Shown here one piece after another: positions 33,594 through 45,568 of a stretch of 64,000 nt of DNA. The translations under genes and the position numbers were made by a program. The notes under the pieces are model-generated. The model searched no databases. It was not told the origin of the DNA and saw nothing but the letters and a program-made list of their open reading frames with translations. Within the stretch, counting starts at the first letter, position 1. Every line of letters starts with the position of its first letter. Origin of the DNA: Ophiura sarsii (Eukaryota > Echinodermata > Ophiuroidea > Amphilepidida > Ophiuridae); the NCBI GenBank assembly GCA_035610835.1, contig CM069447.1, positions 42,815,893 to 42,879,892 of the forward strand, in the 5' to 3' direction.

Positions 33594-36105
33594 GAGGCTG
33601 ATCGGTTTGTCACGGACGGACGTTTGTGCAAAACATGAGCGAAAAACAGTTTGTAAAAAGTAACTACTGACATTTATTCAACTTTTTATGTTTAATGTTA
33701 TAGAGAATCATCAACTTGATTGAAATACAAAAAAAAAATTAAGGTGTGGTTTGTTACTAAAAATAGAACGACGGAAATGTTTGTGTCACGGACGGACTAG
33801 ATAGAAATAGGGTTCTCTACCTTTTAGTGCTTCTTTTTAATTTCTATCTAGTCAACTCCATATTCCCCAATGCTTTCCAGGTCAAATAGCAAGTAAGATA
33901 CATGGTTTGAATATCTGATACACAGCATTTGAAAATATTTCTTATTTTTCACAGGGGTAGGGTAACAAACTTTGTCACAGACGGACATCTTTGAGCGTCA
34001 CGGACGGACGCAAATGTTAACTACATAACAAACTTTGAAATTGCCACTTATTTACACTTTAGTATGAAAAAATGGTATCAAATACTTACAAAATAGTAAG
34101 AAAAATGTTAAGTCATGAATTTTCAGTCTTAGTAATAAAAAGCAGTCAAGATATTTAGTCTTTTTTGGCACTTTGATAGCAGAGGGTGAACAGTTCAAGG
34201 TTCACATTGGTGTGAAAAAATTACTTTTTGATATTGATATTGAAATGTACCTCACAATATTGGACAACATCTTGGCTAACTGAAACTGCATTTGAAAAGA
34301 AGAAAAAATGCGGAAAAGTTTTCGGAACAGTCCATTATTGCCCAAGGGGTAGAAACAAGATGCGTCATGGACGGACATTCTTAGTAGAAGTTGACCTTGC
34401 CATATTTTATGTTAATGAAACATTTTCAATTGTTTTAATTAAAAATTGATAGATGGCACATTTATCCATTAAATAAGAAATATATTTTAGAAAACAAGTT
34501 CTGGGAAGTAATTACCCTGCCCTTGTGATAACTTTTTGATGAAGAGCTGTCCGTCCGTGACGCAAAAAAGTTTGAAAGTTGTACAACTTTTTTTCAAGGA
34601 AAGAGAGAAAAAATAAAAACATAGTGAGCTATCTCCCCTATATACCCCCTTTCTCATGTAGAAATGAAACTTAACAATGGCGTCAATAAATAAGTTAAAT
34701 CAGTGATTAAAAGTTGTCACAGACGGACACAAATTTGGTCACGGACGGACATTATTCAGTTCTGAGTACAAATGCCAAACTGAATCCTGCCCCTCTTACC
34801 ATAAATGGCAAGAGATAGACCTGCTGCATCATATAAATAGACTGTGTGCTGTGATACAACTTTGTAAAACAATTTTGACCCTTCTTTGATAAATTTTGTT
34901 CGATTAATTGTGTAAAAGACTGTATGCTGTGATACAACTTTTTAAAACAATTTTGACCCTTCTTTGATAAGTTTTTGTTCAATTAATTGTGTAATTACTA
35001 GTAGTATTATTAGTTATAATGGATACATGTAGGCATCCAACCGTGTTTTGAGTTTTTCAAAGTTTCATGAAGAAAAAGCCTGCAACTTTTGATAGTGCAA
35101 AGCTTAAAATTAAATTTGTGCTAACATCTCCAATGATACTTCCTGATTTCAATGCTGTTACTTGCTTTTATTTTACATACACTTATTATATGGGGCAATT
35201 TTAAACAGTGTCTTTTAACTGATCTCATGCTACCCCTTTTATTTGCAAGCATTATTTCAGCATGTACAGGCAGTAAGGTTAACAAGTGCAAGCTATACTA
35301 CAGATTCACCAAAGAAGATCTGCTGAGCGTTCACAAATGCGCAAATAAGCAAATGACTTCATTTGACTTCAAGTAATTTTACAGTGCACCTGGTGAGCAT
35401 CATAACATGTGCTCACTGCTGTAGCAAACCTAATCATTTGCATAAAGGGCATACCTGTATGGACTAGTTCATTTAATGGTAAGAGGGGTGGTATTCAGCT
35501 TTGCTTGTGTGCTCAGAACTGACCAGTAGCTAACAGTGTCCGTCCGTGACAAAATTTGTGTCCGTCCGTGACAACTTTTAACTAAAGATTTAACTAATTT
35601 ATGCCTGCCCTAATTAATTAATACTCCTGCATGGGATAGAATACATATAAGGGAGATACTTCACTATGTTTTTATTTTTTTACTTTGTCCTTGAAATTAG
35701 TTAAAAAACTTTTAAACTTTTTTTGTGTCACGGACGGACAGCAAAACATCAAAATGTTAACGCAAGTCTAGCGATATAACTTCCCCAGAACTTTTTTCCC
35801 AAATATTTATCTTATTTGATGGAAAAGTGTGTCAGCTATCAATATTACATCCCAAAACTCTGAAAATGTTACATAAACATAAAAATATAGCATGATGAAC
35901 TTGAACTAAAATGTCCGTCCGTGACGCATCTTGTTTTCACCCCTTGGAAAATAATGGACTGTTCGGCGAACGTACCGCATTTTGAATTTTTTTTAATGCA
36001 GTTTCAGATAGCCTAGATATTGTCCAACATTGTGAGGTACCTATCAATATCAAAATCAGATTTTTTCTTCTTCTTCATAACCATGTTAACCTTTAACCGA
36101 TCAGC
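33594..36105. mobile_element. 2.5-kb foldback-like element with reiterated GTCCGTCCGTGAC motif
   Basis: The outer ends AGAGGCTGATCGGTT and AACCGATCAGCCTCA are inverted, and inner arms (about 34225-34800 against 35455-36075) are diverged inverted copies. The 13-bp motif, or its complement, occurs at 33609, 33785, 33974, 33997, 34374, 34549, 34716, 34738, 35538, 35560, 35727 and 35913, with three one-base variants. Steps are about 167-189 bp or twice that, plus close pairs 22-23 bp apart. The left 33620-34215 has no partner on the right. No transposase was found. It lies in NOM1 intron 3. Confidence 0.7.
34842..34995. repeat. Two-copy tandem repeat, ~78-bp unit
   Basis: GACTGT.TGCTGTGATACAAC followed by AATTTTGACCCTTCTTTGAT occurs twice in the loop of the 33594-36105 element. 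Confidence 0.8.
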
Positions 36106-36869
36106 CTCAAAACAACTTTATTTCGCTTATTTCGCAAAGACTTCCAATTTGGCAAATTAAATTGCCTCCAATTATATTATTTATAATGGTTATCGGAAGA
36201 TGGTAAAAATTAGTGAATTAATTAAATTGCCGCAACAAGTTGACTAAAAGCTAACTCCCTCTAAATTAGGTTGCCGCTAAATCAAGTTGTTTTATAGTAT
36301 TGCTCAATGAGTATTTGTTATTATTGATGGTAATATTTAATTAGGCAGAAACGAGGTGCAGTAACATCAGAATGTATTCTATTTTAATAGAGAATAAAAT
36401 TTAGTTAGTAGCTGATTTGCTATTATACAAATATTGAATGCCAGAGAGTGGGATAGTAAAAACTATATCACGAGGTCAATTTGGATTTTTCCATTACATG
36501 AGGTGCAGCCGAGTGTGATGGAACAATTCAAATTGGACTGAGTGATATAGTTTTACTATTACACAAGCAAAAGGCATTCAATATTAGTTTTATATAATGA
36601 TATCACAAATCTAATATCTAGCCATAATGATAGTAAAAACTATCACATGGCTGAAATCAGGCCTATCATTATATAAATATATATATACGCTGGTCTCACA
36701 ATGTATGCTAGACACGACGACGCAAATATGGTACAGCCTATACATTATGAGACCAACGTAGATAGCAAAACAGCTACGAACTATATTTTATTCTCACTCT
36801 TAAAGAAAGAAAGGGAGAAGAGGAAGGAAAGGAAAAAGAAAAAAGGGAAGGAAAGGTATTTTGAAGTGA

Positions 36870-37010
36870 TTGAGAATCGTATCGCCCTGTAACTTGGAAT
36901 GTATGTACGATTTATGATCAGAAATGTAAATCTGCAAGAAAATCTGCTTTCAATTTTTTTCGAGGATTGAGGGCGTTCCCTGGAAAAGATCACATAATAT
37001 GCCTTTAAAG
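36870..37010. mobile_element. Single arm of the TTAA foldback family
   Basis: GAATCGTATCGCCCTGTAAC to GATCACATAATATGCCTTTAA matches the right arm of 11371-11745. Before it, 36686-36755 is a small separate hairpin (GCTGGTCTCACAATGTAT with its near-complement). Confidence 0.7.
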
Positions 37011-37127
37011 GGCAAGTCAACTTTTTAATTTTATTTTGGCCTAATTCAGGTCTGATCTAATCAGGGAAGTTCATACTCTTTAGATAGAACCCTTTAGAAT
37101 TACATGCAAAATAAAAAAACAATGTAA

Positions 37128-37429
37128 GGCCAAACAAAGAAGAAGGTCTGTCTTGGTATGTGAAATGAGCAACGGCGCGTAGGTCTATGCGCTGGGGGTT
37201 AAACTTTTTTTTAATTATTATTATTATTATTATTATTATTATTTTTTTATTTATTTTTTTAAAAAGTTTTAAAAAGTTCTTCGTAAGCTTGGATAAGCAA
37301 CAAAAAAAGCAAGAAAAAAAGCATACCTCATAGCCTATTTTCTAAAAAAAAAAAATCAAAAAAAAAATCGCACAGCACTTAGCTTTTTTGCACAATGTTT
37401 CTAAGACAGACTATCTTCTTTGTTTGGCC
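37128..37429. mobile_element. Harbinger-type MITE, copy 2
   Basis: Ends GGCCAAACAAAGAAGAAGGT / TTCTTTGTTTGGCC with TAA on both sides (37125-37127 and 37430-37432). A (TTA)n run lies inside at 37217-37241. It ends about 95 bp upstream of NOM1 exon 4. Confidence 0.85.
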
Positions 37430-37523
37430 TAACCACTGGAACATACACTAACGACACTGCACAGAGGTAGATTTATACAGCTAATATTGAACATTGAAAA
37501 TCTCCTTAACCACCGATAAACAG

Positions 37524-38103
37524 ACCTCTTGGATGTTGTGGATCCAACCAAGATGGACGATTTAGATGGAGAAGATGATGAGGAGGATGCTGCTAATGAG
37601 GAGGACGATGAGGGACTGGGGCTCCTGGATGTTTTAGGTTCTGATGATGATGAGGATGAGGAGATGGATGATGTTGATGATGATGAGGAGGAGGAAGATA
37701 TTGATGAAATGGAAGATGAGGATGAAAGAACTTCCGGGAGAAAAAATGTGAGAGATGATTTAGATGATGATGGAGAGTTAGATGATGAATTCAGTGACTC
37801 AAATTCCGTAAAGCAGAGTCACTCAAAAACTCAAAAAAGGAAACAGGCAGATGCTCAGAATGACGAGGAGGACGAAGAGGAGGGTAGTAGTGATGATGAG
37901 GACCGTAAAGAATTGAGGACTCTCAACAAGAAGCAAGCAGAATTAAAAATGGACCCTTACGGGAACATCGTTGGTGAGAAATTGCCGGCCAAGACTGGTG
38001 CGTACGTGCCGCCCCAGATGAGAGCGAGAATGATGGGGGAGGATAGCCAGAAGAAGGAACAGCTGGAGAGGTTACGGAAACAGTTGAAGGGGCTCATTAA
38101 CAG
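37524..38103 (+). CDS. NOM1: NOM1 exon 4 (acidic region and entry to MIF4G)
   Basis: The acceptor GATAAACAG| at 37524 and donor AACAG|GTGAGG bound 580 bases, giving YLLDVVDPTKMDDLDGEDDE and a long Asp/Glu-rich tract, then KKQAELKMDPYGNIVGEKLP, then AYVPPQMRARM and LERLRKQLKGLINR. The YVPP..R motif followed by L.RL...LKGL.NR is the conserved lead-in to the MIF4G domain of NOM1/CWC22-type proteins. The acidic tract is typical of nucleolar proteins. Confidence 0.92.
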
Positions 38104-38139
38104 GTGAGGCTTGATTGACATATTTAAAGCAGCCCTCTG

Positions 38140-38643
38140 AATTCTTGATTGTGTATCTGTATCTGTATCTGTGAGAATACTTCTCAACACTCCATCCGGA
38201 GCCAAGCGAGAAGGAATTGGTTGTGCGCTGTGTGCTATTTAGATGCGGTTAATTTCTTGTCTGTAGTGTTTAGTTACAGTTTCTTTGAAAGTTCCTGGCT
38301 CAGCGATAGGGACCAGTTGTTGCGATAGATTGTTCCAATCTTTAATTGTATTTGGGAAGTAAGAGTTTTTCCAACAGTCTTTTGTTCCGGATGGACGTAG
38401 GTATGCTTTGTCGTGGATACCTCTGGTGGATCGAGTTACCGGTTGTAGATACTGTTGAGCTGGTATGGCTGCCTGACCGTTTGTGATTTTGTGCATCATT
38501 GTGACTCTGTTTATTTTCCTTCTTGTTTGAAGGGAGTCCCATTTTAGTGATTTCATTATTTCAGTCGGGCTGCTCGTGTAGTCATAGTTGTTTGCATGTG
38601 AATTTGTATTTAAGTGGCTGTTACGATAATGCCTTCTCACCAA
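38140..38643 (-). pseudogene. LINE 3'-end fragment (NOM1 intron 4)
   Basis: The minus-strand frame TEIMKSLKWDSLQTRRKINR, then MMHKITNGQAAIP, then YFPNTIKDWNNLSQQLV is the C-terminal region of Jockey/CR1-type LINE ORF2 (WxxLxxRR...R...SFFP.TI..WN.L). It is 5' truncated and followed by a family A MITE. Confidence 0.85.
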
Positions 38644-38700
38644 TCACAGCAGTTTGTACTGGTGTAATAAGCACACTGTATGTGTACAACAGATTCTTAA

Positions 38701-38938
38701 CACTTTCCACGCGGCTCTAAGTTTTACCATATACAAAACAGAATTTTCAGAAACCTTTCCCAATTTTCAGGGTCTATATCAAGGATTCCTGACCCAATAC
38801 TAGGCATGTTTGTACTTATTTTAATGCATTTCTCATGGTGATTCCAAATACGGTAAGGACATTCAACAATTTTGACATTTTGAAACATTTTGTGAAATTT
38901 TGGAATGTCGTCTGCAGCTGCCTGCCGTGTGGAAAGTA
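38701..38938 (-). mobile_element. piggyBac-type MITE family A, copy 5
   Basis: Between TTAA at 38697-38700 and 38939-38942; ends CACTTTCCACGCGGC / GCCGTGTGGAAAGTA. Confidence 0.8.
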
Positions 38939-39170
38939 TTAAAGTATGCTTTTAAACCCTAACCTAATTGAGTACTACAAAATACTACTTCCAAGCCTAT
39001 CTCCAAGCGCATGTGCGGACAGTTTTCAATGACGTAATCAACCGTGCCTATAATAGTGAGTGCAGTATACTGAGCGCACAAGTAGCTGTGGCTTGCCTAG
39101 GAGGTCCAGTGTTTCGGGATTTTTCTCCAAAATTGCGATATCGGTTCAAACCTGGTTTGGGGTTAGGGTT

Positions 39171-40053
39171 TAATCTGAGACTAATATACCTAAAGAGATA
39201 AGAAGCACGGTACTACAGCTATTCATCACTGTGCACAAGGTCCGATGCGATATTGTTTATTCAATCGCCAATCGATTTTTATCATTCAGTTTAATTTGTA
39301 GCACGACCTCATTATTTGAGTAAGCGCGCTATTTGAATCCAGTATTATCCACACGTTTATTACACTTTTTAAATAACCCTGAACGCACTTTAGCATGGGA
39401 TGGCTACCGACATACAGATCATGATAGATTTCTAAAATTAATATAGGTTTATATCGCTATATGTTTGACATTTCAGAAGAGATATGACAATTAAAACCTA
39501 TTGGGTACATTCTTGGGCATATACACAATGTATTATGATAACAAATTCCATGGTAATATGTTTATATTTAACATGAATTGAGAAACAAATGTTATACTTT
39601 AATTCATGAACAAGTTCTACAAAACATCACCTTTTTTAGTTTAATTCATAATGAACCTAAATACAAACTATGACATTTGGATATCACAATACATTGTTTA
39701 TGTTCAAGAATGTACCCAATAGGTTTTTATTTGCATATCTCTTCTGAAATGCCATAATTTAAGCGATATAAATGCATATTATTTCAGAAATACATCAAGG
39801 TATATGAGTCGGTCGCCATCCCATACTAAAGTGCGTTCAGGAAATTAAGAAAAGTTTAATACACGTGTGGATAACACTGGATTCAAAATAGCGCGCTACT
39901 ACTCAAAGGATGAGTTCGTGATACAGATTAAATTGAATGACGATAATCGATGGGCCATCAACTATAACAATGTCGCATCGGACCATGGATCGCTGCACAT
40001 GGCAGTTATCAATGGGCGCTTCTTATCTCTTTAGGTATATTAGTCTCAGGTTT
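39171..40053. mobile_element. 0.88-kb foldback element (NOM1 intron 4)
   Basis: Long diverged inverted arms of at least 300 bp: TGAGACTAATATACCTAAAG on the left against CTTTAGGTATATTAGTCTCA on the right, with internal partners such as AACCTATTGGGTACATTCTT. No coding signal. Confidence 0.75.
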
Positions 40054-40759
40054 AATAGTACTACTGATGGTTACAGATTCTGAAATTGACTACTATATAC
40101 TAGGTTGAGAGTGTGTTAGTGTTAGAAATAAAAGAAATGAATTTAAAGAAAGTTTGGATTAAAGTAAAAGTTATACGAACAATAGTTGAGGTGGATTTGT
40201 TGGTTTTATAGTTGTCTGGATTGACCTTTTTTTTAAAATCGGCTCATAACAGTTACTAGTGCCCCAATTGTTGGTTTCAATTCAGTTCTATCGTCATATG
40301 ATAATCTCCGTTTGTTATGGATTGTTGTTTTGTTCTGAAGGTTTGTTATTATGAATTCATACACTCTTAATAGTTTCGAACCAATCAGAAAGCAAGTAAC
40401 TAAAATATGTGGAGTGTACGTGTAGTAAATACATTGAAAGTGTCTAATGCACTCTGCATGCGCGCCATTCAATTTGCGCACTACACGCTTTGTTTTGATT
40501 CGTCGTTCAGGAATCACGGGTTCACCAATTTTCACTACGCGTGTTAGCAAACTTGTTAAATTAAAGGGATGCAAAGTAGTGTTGAAAATTTTGTTTAAAA
40601 TTAATTTACTTCAGAATTCAAGATGAACATTAAAAATTACTATTAGTGTTGTTTCTACTCACAAAAACACAGCAATACTTGATTAAAACAATACCATCAC
40701 TATTTATTGAACCCTAGGGGGAAGGGGTGAATTGATGAAGATGTGGACACTATACTATA

Positions 40760-41887
40760 CAGGGTGTCCCTAAAAATAAAAAAATTGTGCACATGTTTGC
40801 GCAACTGGTTGACCATGAAGTCCTAAAGTTTGGTGTAATATGTTTATACACACGGAAAGGGAAAACACTCAGCTTTCAGATGCCGTTTATTTTATCTGAT
40901 TTGGATTTGTCAATCCTGAGATATACCCATGTAATCAAAGCTACCCAAAATCGATGTTGTGCCACTTTTACAGAATAAATGATTATGAGTGTCAAAACGA
41001 TACTAACATTGGTCTATCCATGGGTATCAATCGTCTTGAAACATTGAGGTGGGCATTTGACCAGAATTGTTTAAAAGAGGCCGAGGAACAAAAATGATGT
41101 CCTTGGAATATGTGGTAAGGGATTTCTACGAGCAGTTATTCTGGGATCCCTCTGAAGTGCACGCCGCACGTTATCAATGTGTTACTGTGTCCTGCCACTT
41201 TTGATATCTTAGTCTTCCAGAATGTTCTTTATTCATATTGGTGCTTGTACCATACCATCTACCAAGCATTTCCAATACTTCTTTTTATATAGGTGTATTC
41301 CTAGATGGTACGAGAGTGTTTGAGAAATGAATGGCAAACTCTCTAGTGACTCTTCTGCTGGACTTCTCGTTTCGTGATATGTTAAGACCATGAACACCCT
41401 CTTATATCATGTCTATTGAAAATCAAGGCCGCACCAAGCCATTGGGACGTCTGTCTTGTTTTGAAAATGTAGGCCCTATAAACATTTTGTGAAACCTCGT
41501 CAAAAGGACTGGTTCGAATCATGTAACAAACATCTTTATATTCAGTTCTGCTTGGATACACAGGCACTCATTCTATTATTTAAACCTATTCAATCTCAAT
41601 ACAAAAATGTTATTTTGCATAACACTGCTGAAGGGCAATCATTCAAGTGGAAGTTGTATCTTAGGAGTAAACCTTTGAAACTGTAAAGTGGCACAACATC
41701 GATTCTAGGTAGCTCTAGTTAATTGTCCATATCTCAGGATTAACAAATCCAAATCAGATAAAATAAACGGCATCTGAATGCTGAGTGTTTTCCCTTTCTG
41801 TGTGTATAAACATATTACACCAAACTATAGGACTTCATGGTCAACAAGTTGCGCAAACATGTGCACAATTTTTTTAGGGACACCCTG
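40760..41887. mobile_element. Mariner-type element with ~220-bp inverted ends, 1.13 kb
   Basis: CAGGGTGTCCCTAAAAA and its complement are flanked by TA (40758-40759 and 41888-41889). CAGGGTGTCCC-type ends are common in mariner relatives. Inversion continues for about 220 bp (GTGCACATGTTTGCGCAACT and so on). The inside has only short broken frames, with no D,D-box transposase visible. Confidence 0.8.
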
Positions 41888-42050
41888 TATATGACTGAGG
41901 ATTTTCATTTAAACAGGTAACTATGGGGTCAACTCAATATTATGAGGGGTTATTCTTTCACATCAATACTGTCTGCAATTAGTGAGAGTTGCTGGTAGAG
42001 ACAATCTGTGACACAAAGTATTTATATAACAATTTGTTCCCCCATTCTAG

Positions 42051-42121
42051 ATTGAGTGATGCTAACATCAAGTCAATCAGTGATCAAGTGGAGGAATTGT
42101 ACATGAAATACAGTAGGAATG
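42051..42121 (+). CDS. NOM1: NOM1 exon 5 (start of MIF4G)
   Basis: The acceptor CCCATTCTAG| and donor AATG|GTGAGT bound 71 bases. With the AG of exon 4 it reads RLSDANIKSISDQVEELYMK and YSRN, the first MIF4G helices. Confidence 0.9.
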
Positions 42122-42248
42122 GTGAGTACAATATCATGTTATAACTGTTATAAATTCCACTCATCACTTGGTATGTTCCACTAGGGGTGGGATGGGAGTA
42201 GACCAGGGGTGTGCAACTCAAATTGCCGATCGGATGCTACTTCATCCA

Positions 42249-42807
42249 GGAACTTTTAACTTTTGTGTGATTACAAGCCTCCAAATAAGCAGGTTTTGAC
42301 CAGGAGCTACATTGTACTTTTTACTATTTTAACATAAAATGTTTCCTGGTCCAATAATTTACTGTGCAAAGTTTGGAAAACACCAGGAGCCAAAACTCTG
42401 TAACCGGTGGGTACAAAACTCCTGGGCACGCTTATTTGGAGGCGTATGTGATCATATCTTGATGGCGCTGTAGCGCTGTCTGTCGTCTGCTTAGGTATAG
42501 ACTTGTATCAAGTCTGTCGGACACAAACAACAACGGTATGGGAAGTGACAAACTTAGCTGAAAATGTATAAAACAAACAATTTTAGCTGAAAATGTATAA
42601 ACCAAACAATTAAACATGATTTAATCATATTCAGGATGGCAAAAACCCTGCAGCATGTAAGGTTTTATGATAATTTTCGAAACTGCACAATTTTCCAGGA
42701 TTTTTCCCAACAATTCTGTGTAAACTTCAATTAAGTCTATACCCAAGCAGACGACAAACAGCGCTACAGCGCCATCAAGATATGATCACACAAAAGTTAA
42801 AAGTTCC
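42249..42807. mobile_element. Nested inverted-repeat element (NOM1 intron 5)
   Basis: The outer ends GGAACTTTTAACTTTTGTGT / ACACAAAAGTTAAAAGTTCC enclose a second inverted pair of about 58 bp (ATCATATCTTGATGGCGCTG and complement, about 42449-42508 and 42725-42787). Confidence 0.7.
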
Positions 42808-42954
42808 ATGATGAATTCTTATTTTAGGTATATTATTCTGTTTTGGTATTTTACTTTTATGTGTGTTTAGGTTTTTAGTTGGTGTAATTTAGGTGTAGCG
42901 CGCTTTACACAAATACATTTTTTGGTAGCATGATCCAAATAGCATGATTGCCCG

Positions 42955-43125
42955 AGCACTTATAAAACTCGCCCATTGCTTGTGTGTTGGATTTCGATCA
43001 CGACAGGAGCATGCGCAGATGCGATTTTTGTGTAAGTGGTCTGTGATTTTGTCAATATTATATTTTTACTGTGATTTGTCGATCTGCATTAAATGCAAAA
43101 AGAAACAACGCCCCCGGCTGGACTC

Positions 43126-43165
<40 letters not shown>

Positions 43166-43560
43166 AATTGCGCCACGGAGGTGATTATTTACTAGGCTGT
43201 TTTAGTTTGTCATGTTCACCCGTCCGTACACTCCCTTGCAAAGCCGGGCATCGTTTTTTCTCAAATGTTGCCTGCATATTGTAGTTGCTGTCACCTTAAA
43301 TACATGTGCTGCCTGTTGAACTTGGAACCAACGTTTAATTTGAACTGTCTATTTTCAATAAAAAAATACTCCAATACGGGAAAAAATTCACAAAAGCTCA
43401 CAGACAACAAATAAGCACATCATTTTACTCGACCTAGAATTTCAATCAACGGATTTCAATCACCGGGAAAACCCGATGATGCGAGTGACGTCATTTAATG
43501 AGCGGCGCCCTTCATGAATTAGCTCATTAGCATAATTTATGTCCGTGAAATGTATAATAC
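42955..43560. repeat. ~600-bp duplicated segment with tRNA-Asn-like gene, copy 1
   Basis: From GCACTTATAAAACTCGCCCA to TTATGTCCGTGAAAT this matches 52323-52909 at most positions. Copy 1 has an additional GCGGCGCCCTTCATGAATTA near 43501. The segment includes the tRNA-like gene and flanks on both sides, so it is a multi-copy unit and not only a tRNA. Confidence 0.85.
43109..43182 (-). tRNA. tRNA-Asn(GUU)-like gene, possibly decayed
   Basis: The minus strand gives a 74-base cloverleaf: D arm GGCGCAATTGGTTAGCGC, anticodon arm TTCGG-CTGTTAA-CCGAA (anticodon GTT at 43146-43148), variable AGGTT, T arm with TTCGAGT, and no encoded CCA. TTCTTTTT follows about 10 bases downstream as a Pol III stop. 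Two faults: A-C at the first acceptor pair, and a G-G mismatch in the T stem (GGTGG/CCAGC). With the repeated copy at 52477-52545, it may be a pseudogene or the head of a repeat. Confidence 0.7.
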
Positions 43561-44002
43561 AGTTTGATAAGTGCCGAGCGACTGACCCCATTTTTGTTTC
43601 ATTATATTGCCCATGTTTACCCCCTGATAGTTTTATTCCTTTGAACCCCCAATGGCATAGGGTTAGTTATGTAGGGATGCAGATGACATGCCTTGACTAA
43701 ACATACTTGACTTACTTGACTTATAGGTCTCTGTTGCTTGCTGTTCTCTATTTGGCTTCCTCCTGACAGTGACATAACTTAACAGGCGCAGCTTTTATGC
43801 ACACTTATGTATGTTCCGTCTTTCAACGCTTGTGTGTATACGCCAGCACCTCCTGTAAGCGGGAGCGTTATGCGCTGCAATTAGTAGAATACGCAGTTCT
43901 GCTGCTGGCACAGAGTGTATGTCAGCCTCTTCACAGAAGATATCGTCGAGCTGCCATTTTCGAATTCCCTCTGGGTCTGCTGCCTGCTATGTAACCTTCT
44001 AG

Positions 44003-44229
44003 CCTTCTATAGTTCAGTCAGTTCCAAATCGGCGAAACCTGTTTACAGCAGCGAATGAATTCAGAAGAGCATCGCACGCAAAATGCTAGCATGGTGCAAT
44101 GTCGCAGTGTCATTGTATGCATAATGCTTGCATATGCCAAAATTGTGTTTGTACGCTTGGATTACTTTTGCGCGCGTATAGATTAAAACCGAATATTTCC
44201 TCGCCAATTTGGAACTGATTGAACTATAG
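44003..44229. mobile_element. MITE with TTCTATAGTTCAGTCAGTTC ends, copy 2
   Basis: The left TTCTATAGTTCAGTCAGTTC and right GAACTGATTGAACTATAGAA are inverted copies, followed inward by CAAATCGGCGA / TCGCCAATTTG. It lies just upstream of NOM1 exon 6. Confidence 0.75.
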
Positions 44230-44312
44230 AAGAATATCGGTCGCTACCCATTCGTTTAACTACGCTACCCATTCGTTTAACTATTACCATTTATACTTAT
44301 ATTTTTTTTCAG

Positions 44313-44441
44313 ATATGAACGAGACATTAACAGACCTTATGTTACTATCATGCGTTGGTAATAGTCTTAATCCGGATAGGCTTATAATGGAACAGATGTT
44401 ACTCGTGGCTGTCTTGCATACCAATGTTGGCAATGAAATTG
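44313..44441 (+). CDS. NOM1: NOM1 exon 6 (MIF4G)
   Basis: The acceptor TTTTTTTTCAG| and donor ATTG|GTAAGT bound 129 bases, reading DMNETLTDLMLLSCVGNSLN and PDRLIMEQMLLVAVLHTNVG. The order N-x2-L...LL and the helix with LH are typical of this MIF4G family. Confidence 0.92.
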
Positions 44442-45380
44442 GTAAGTATGTAAGGAGGAGGGGGATTGGAGGAGTCAGACATGATGAACTCTTATCATGG
44501 ATCATTTGTAGGCATAAAAATAGCACCTGCACACCCACCCGCCCATATAGCGAGTAACTTTTGCCTCGGGCGGGCGAAGATGCCAAAGTACCCAACCAAC
44601 TGGTTGGTAAACATTTTTGTAAGTGAGTTACACTGGCTGGTGGAATTTCTGTTAAGGCAGATATGCTATGGCAGTCATGCATACAAACAGGGGATCAAAT
44701 TAGACATGCATAAGACTAAAGCTTTGAGTTAGGCGAAAAATAAATTGTTGTGTTGCTCTTGCCCTCAGCGACCGACCCTAAATCTAAAAAATCAGGATCA
44801 CAATTTTTTGTATTTGATTTGTTAATATATTGCTTTTAACTATTATCACACTAGAAACATTAGTCAAATTGACATTTACCAATTTTGTCTTGTTATAAAC
44901 CATGGTCTGTCAGTAATATTTGTCAGCAAAAAAAAAGAAGGAAAATCGCCAGATTTTTGGCAATAGAGGGCAACACAACAATTTTGATTTAGCCTTATTG
45001 CTAATCTTGTACCAGATACCTGTGAGGTTTGTAAGTTTGTAGAAAGTATGTCGATACGAATGGGTCAGAGGGTGATCAAACATGGACAAGACTGTGACAG
45101 ATTTAATTAAACTTTTTCTGCCATCCTTGTGTGGCTGTGTGAGATTTGAATGTTTATAGACGTTAAAATATGTGGATATGAGTGGTTAGATTTAGAGGGT
45201 GGTCAGACCACTCCCCTCTGGATCAGACATGGACAAGACTGTGACAGATTTAATCTGAAACGGTTTGTGCCACCCCAGTGGAGAGTGTTGATATTATAGT
45301 TGATAGGAGTGGGTTGGTGATCAGACGTGGACAAAACTGACAGATTTAATCTGATTTATTTTTGTGTGTCATCCCTACAG

Positions 45381-45502
45381 GTGCTCATTTCATACAGTGT
45401 TTGGCCGTGAAATTTGACGGATTATACCAGGATGAGCCGGACACGGCGGACAAACAGTGCGATAATATCATAGTACTATTTACACATCTCTATAACTTAA
45501 AG
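45381..45502 (+). CDS. NOM1: NOM1 exon 7 (MIF4G)
   Basis: The acceptor ATCCCTACAG| and donor AAG|GTAGGT bound 122 bases, reading GAHFIQCLAVKFDGLYQDEP and KQCDNIIVLFTHLYNLK. The segment with N-I-I-x-L-x-x-H-L-Y is strongly conserved in MIF4G of NOM1/CWC22 proteins. The last ~67 bases and the donor are duplicated directly downstream. Confidence 0.92.
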
Positions 45503-45568
45503 GTAGGTTTGTGTAGGTCAAAAAGAAGTATCTCACACACAAAAGCATGGTACTGCCTTTTGTCATAG

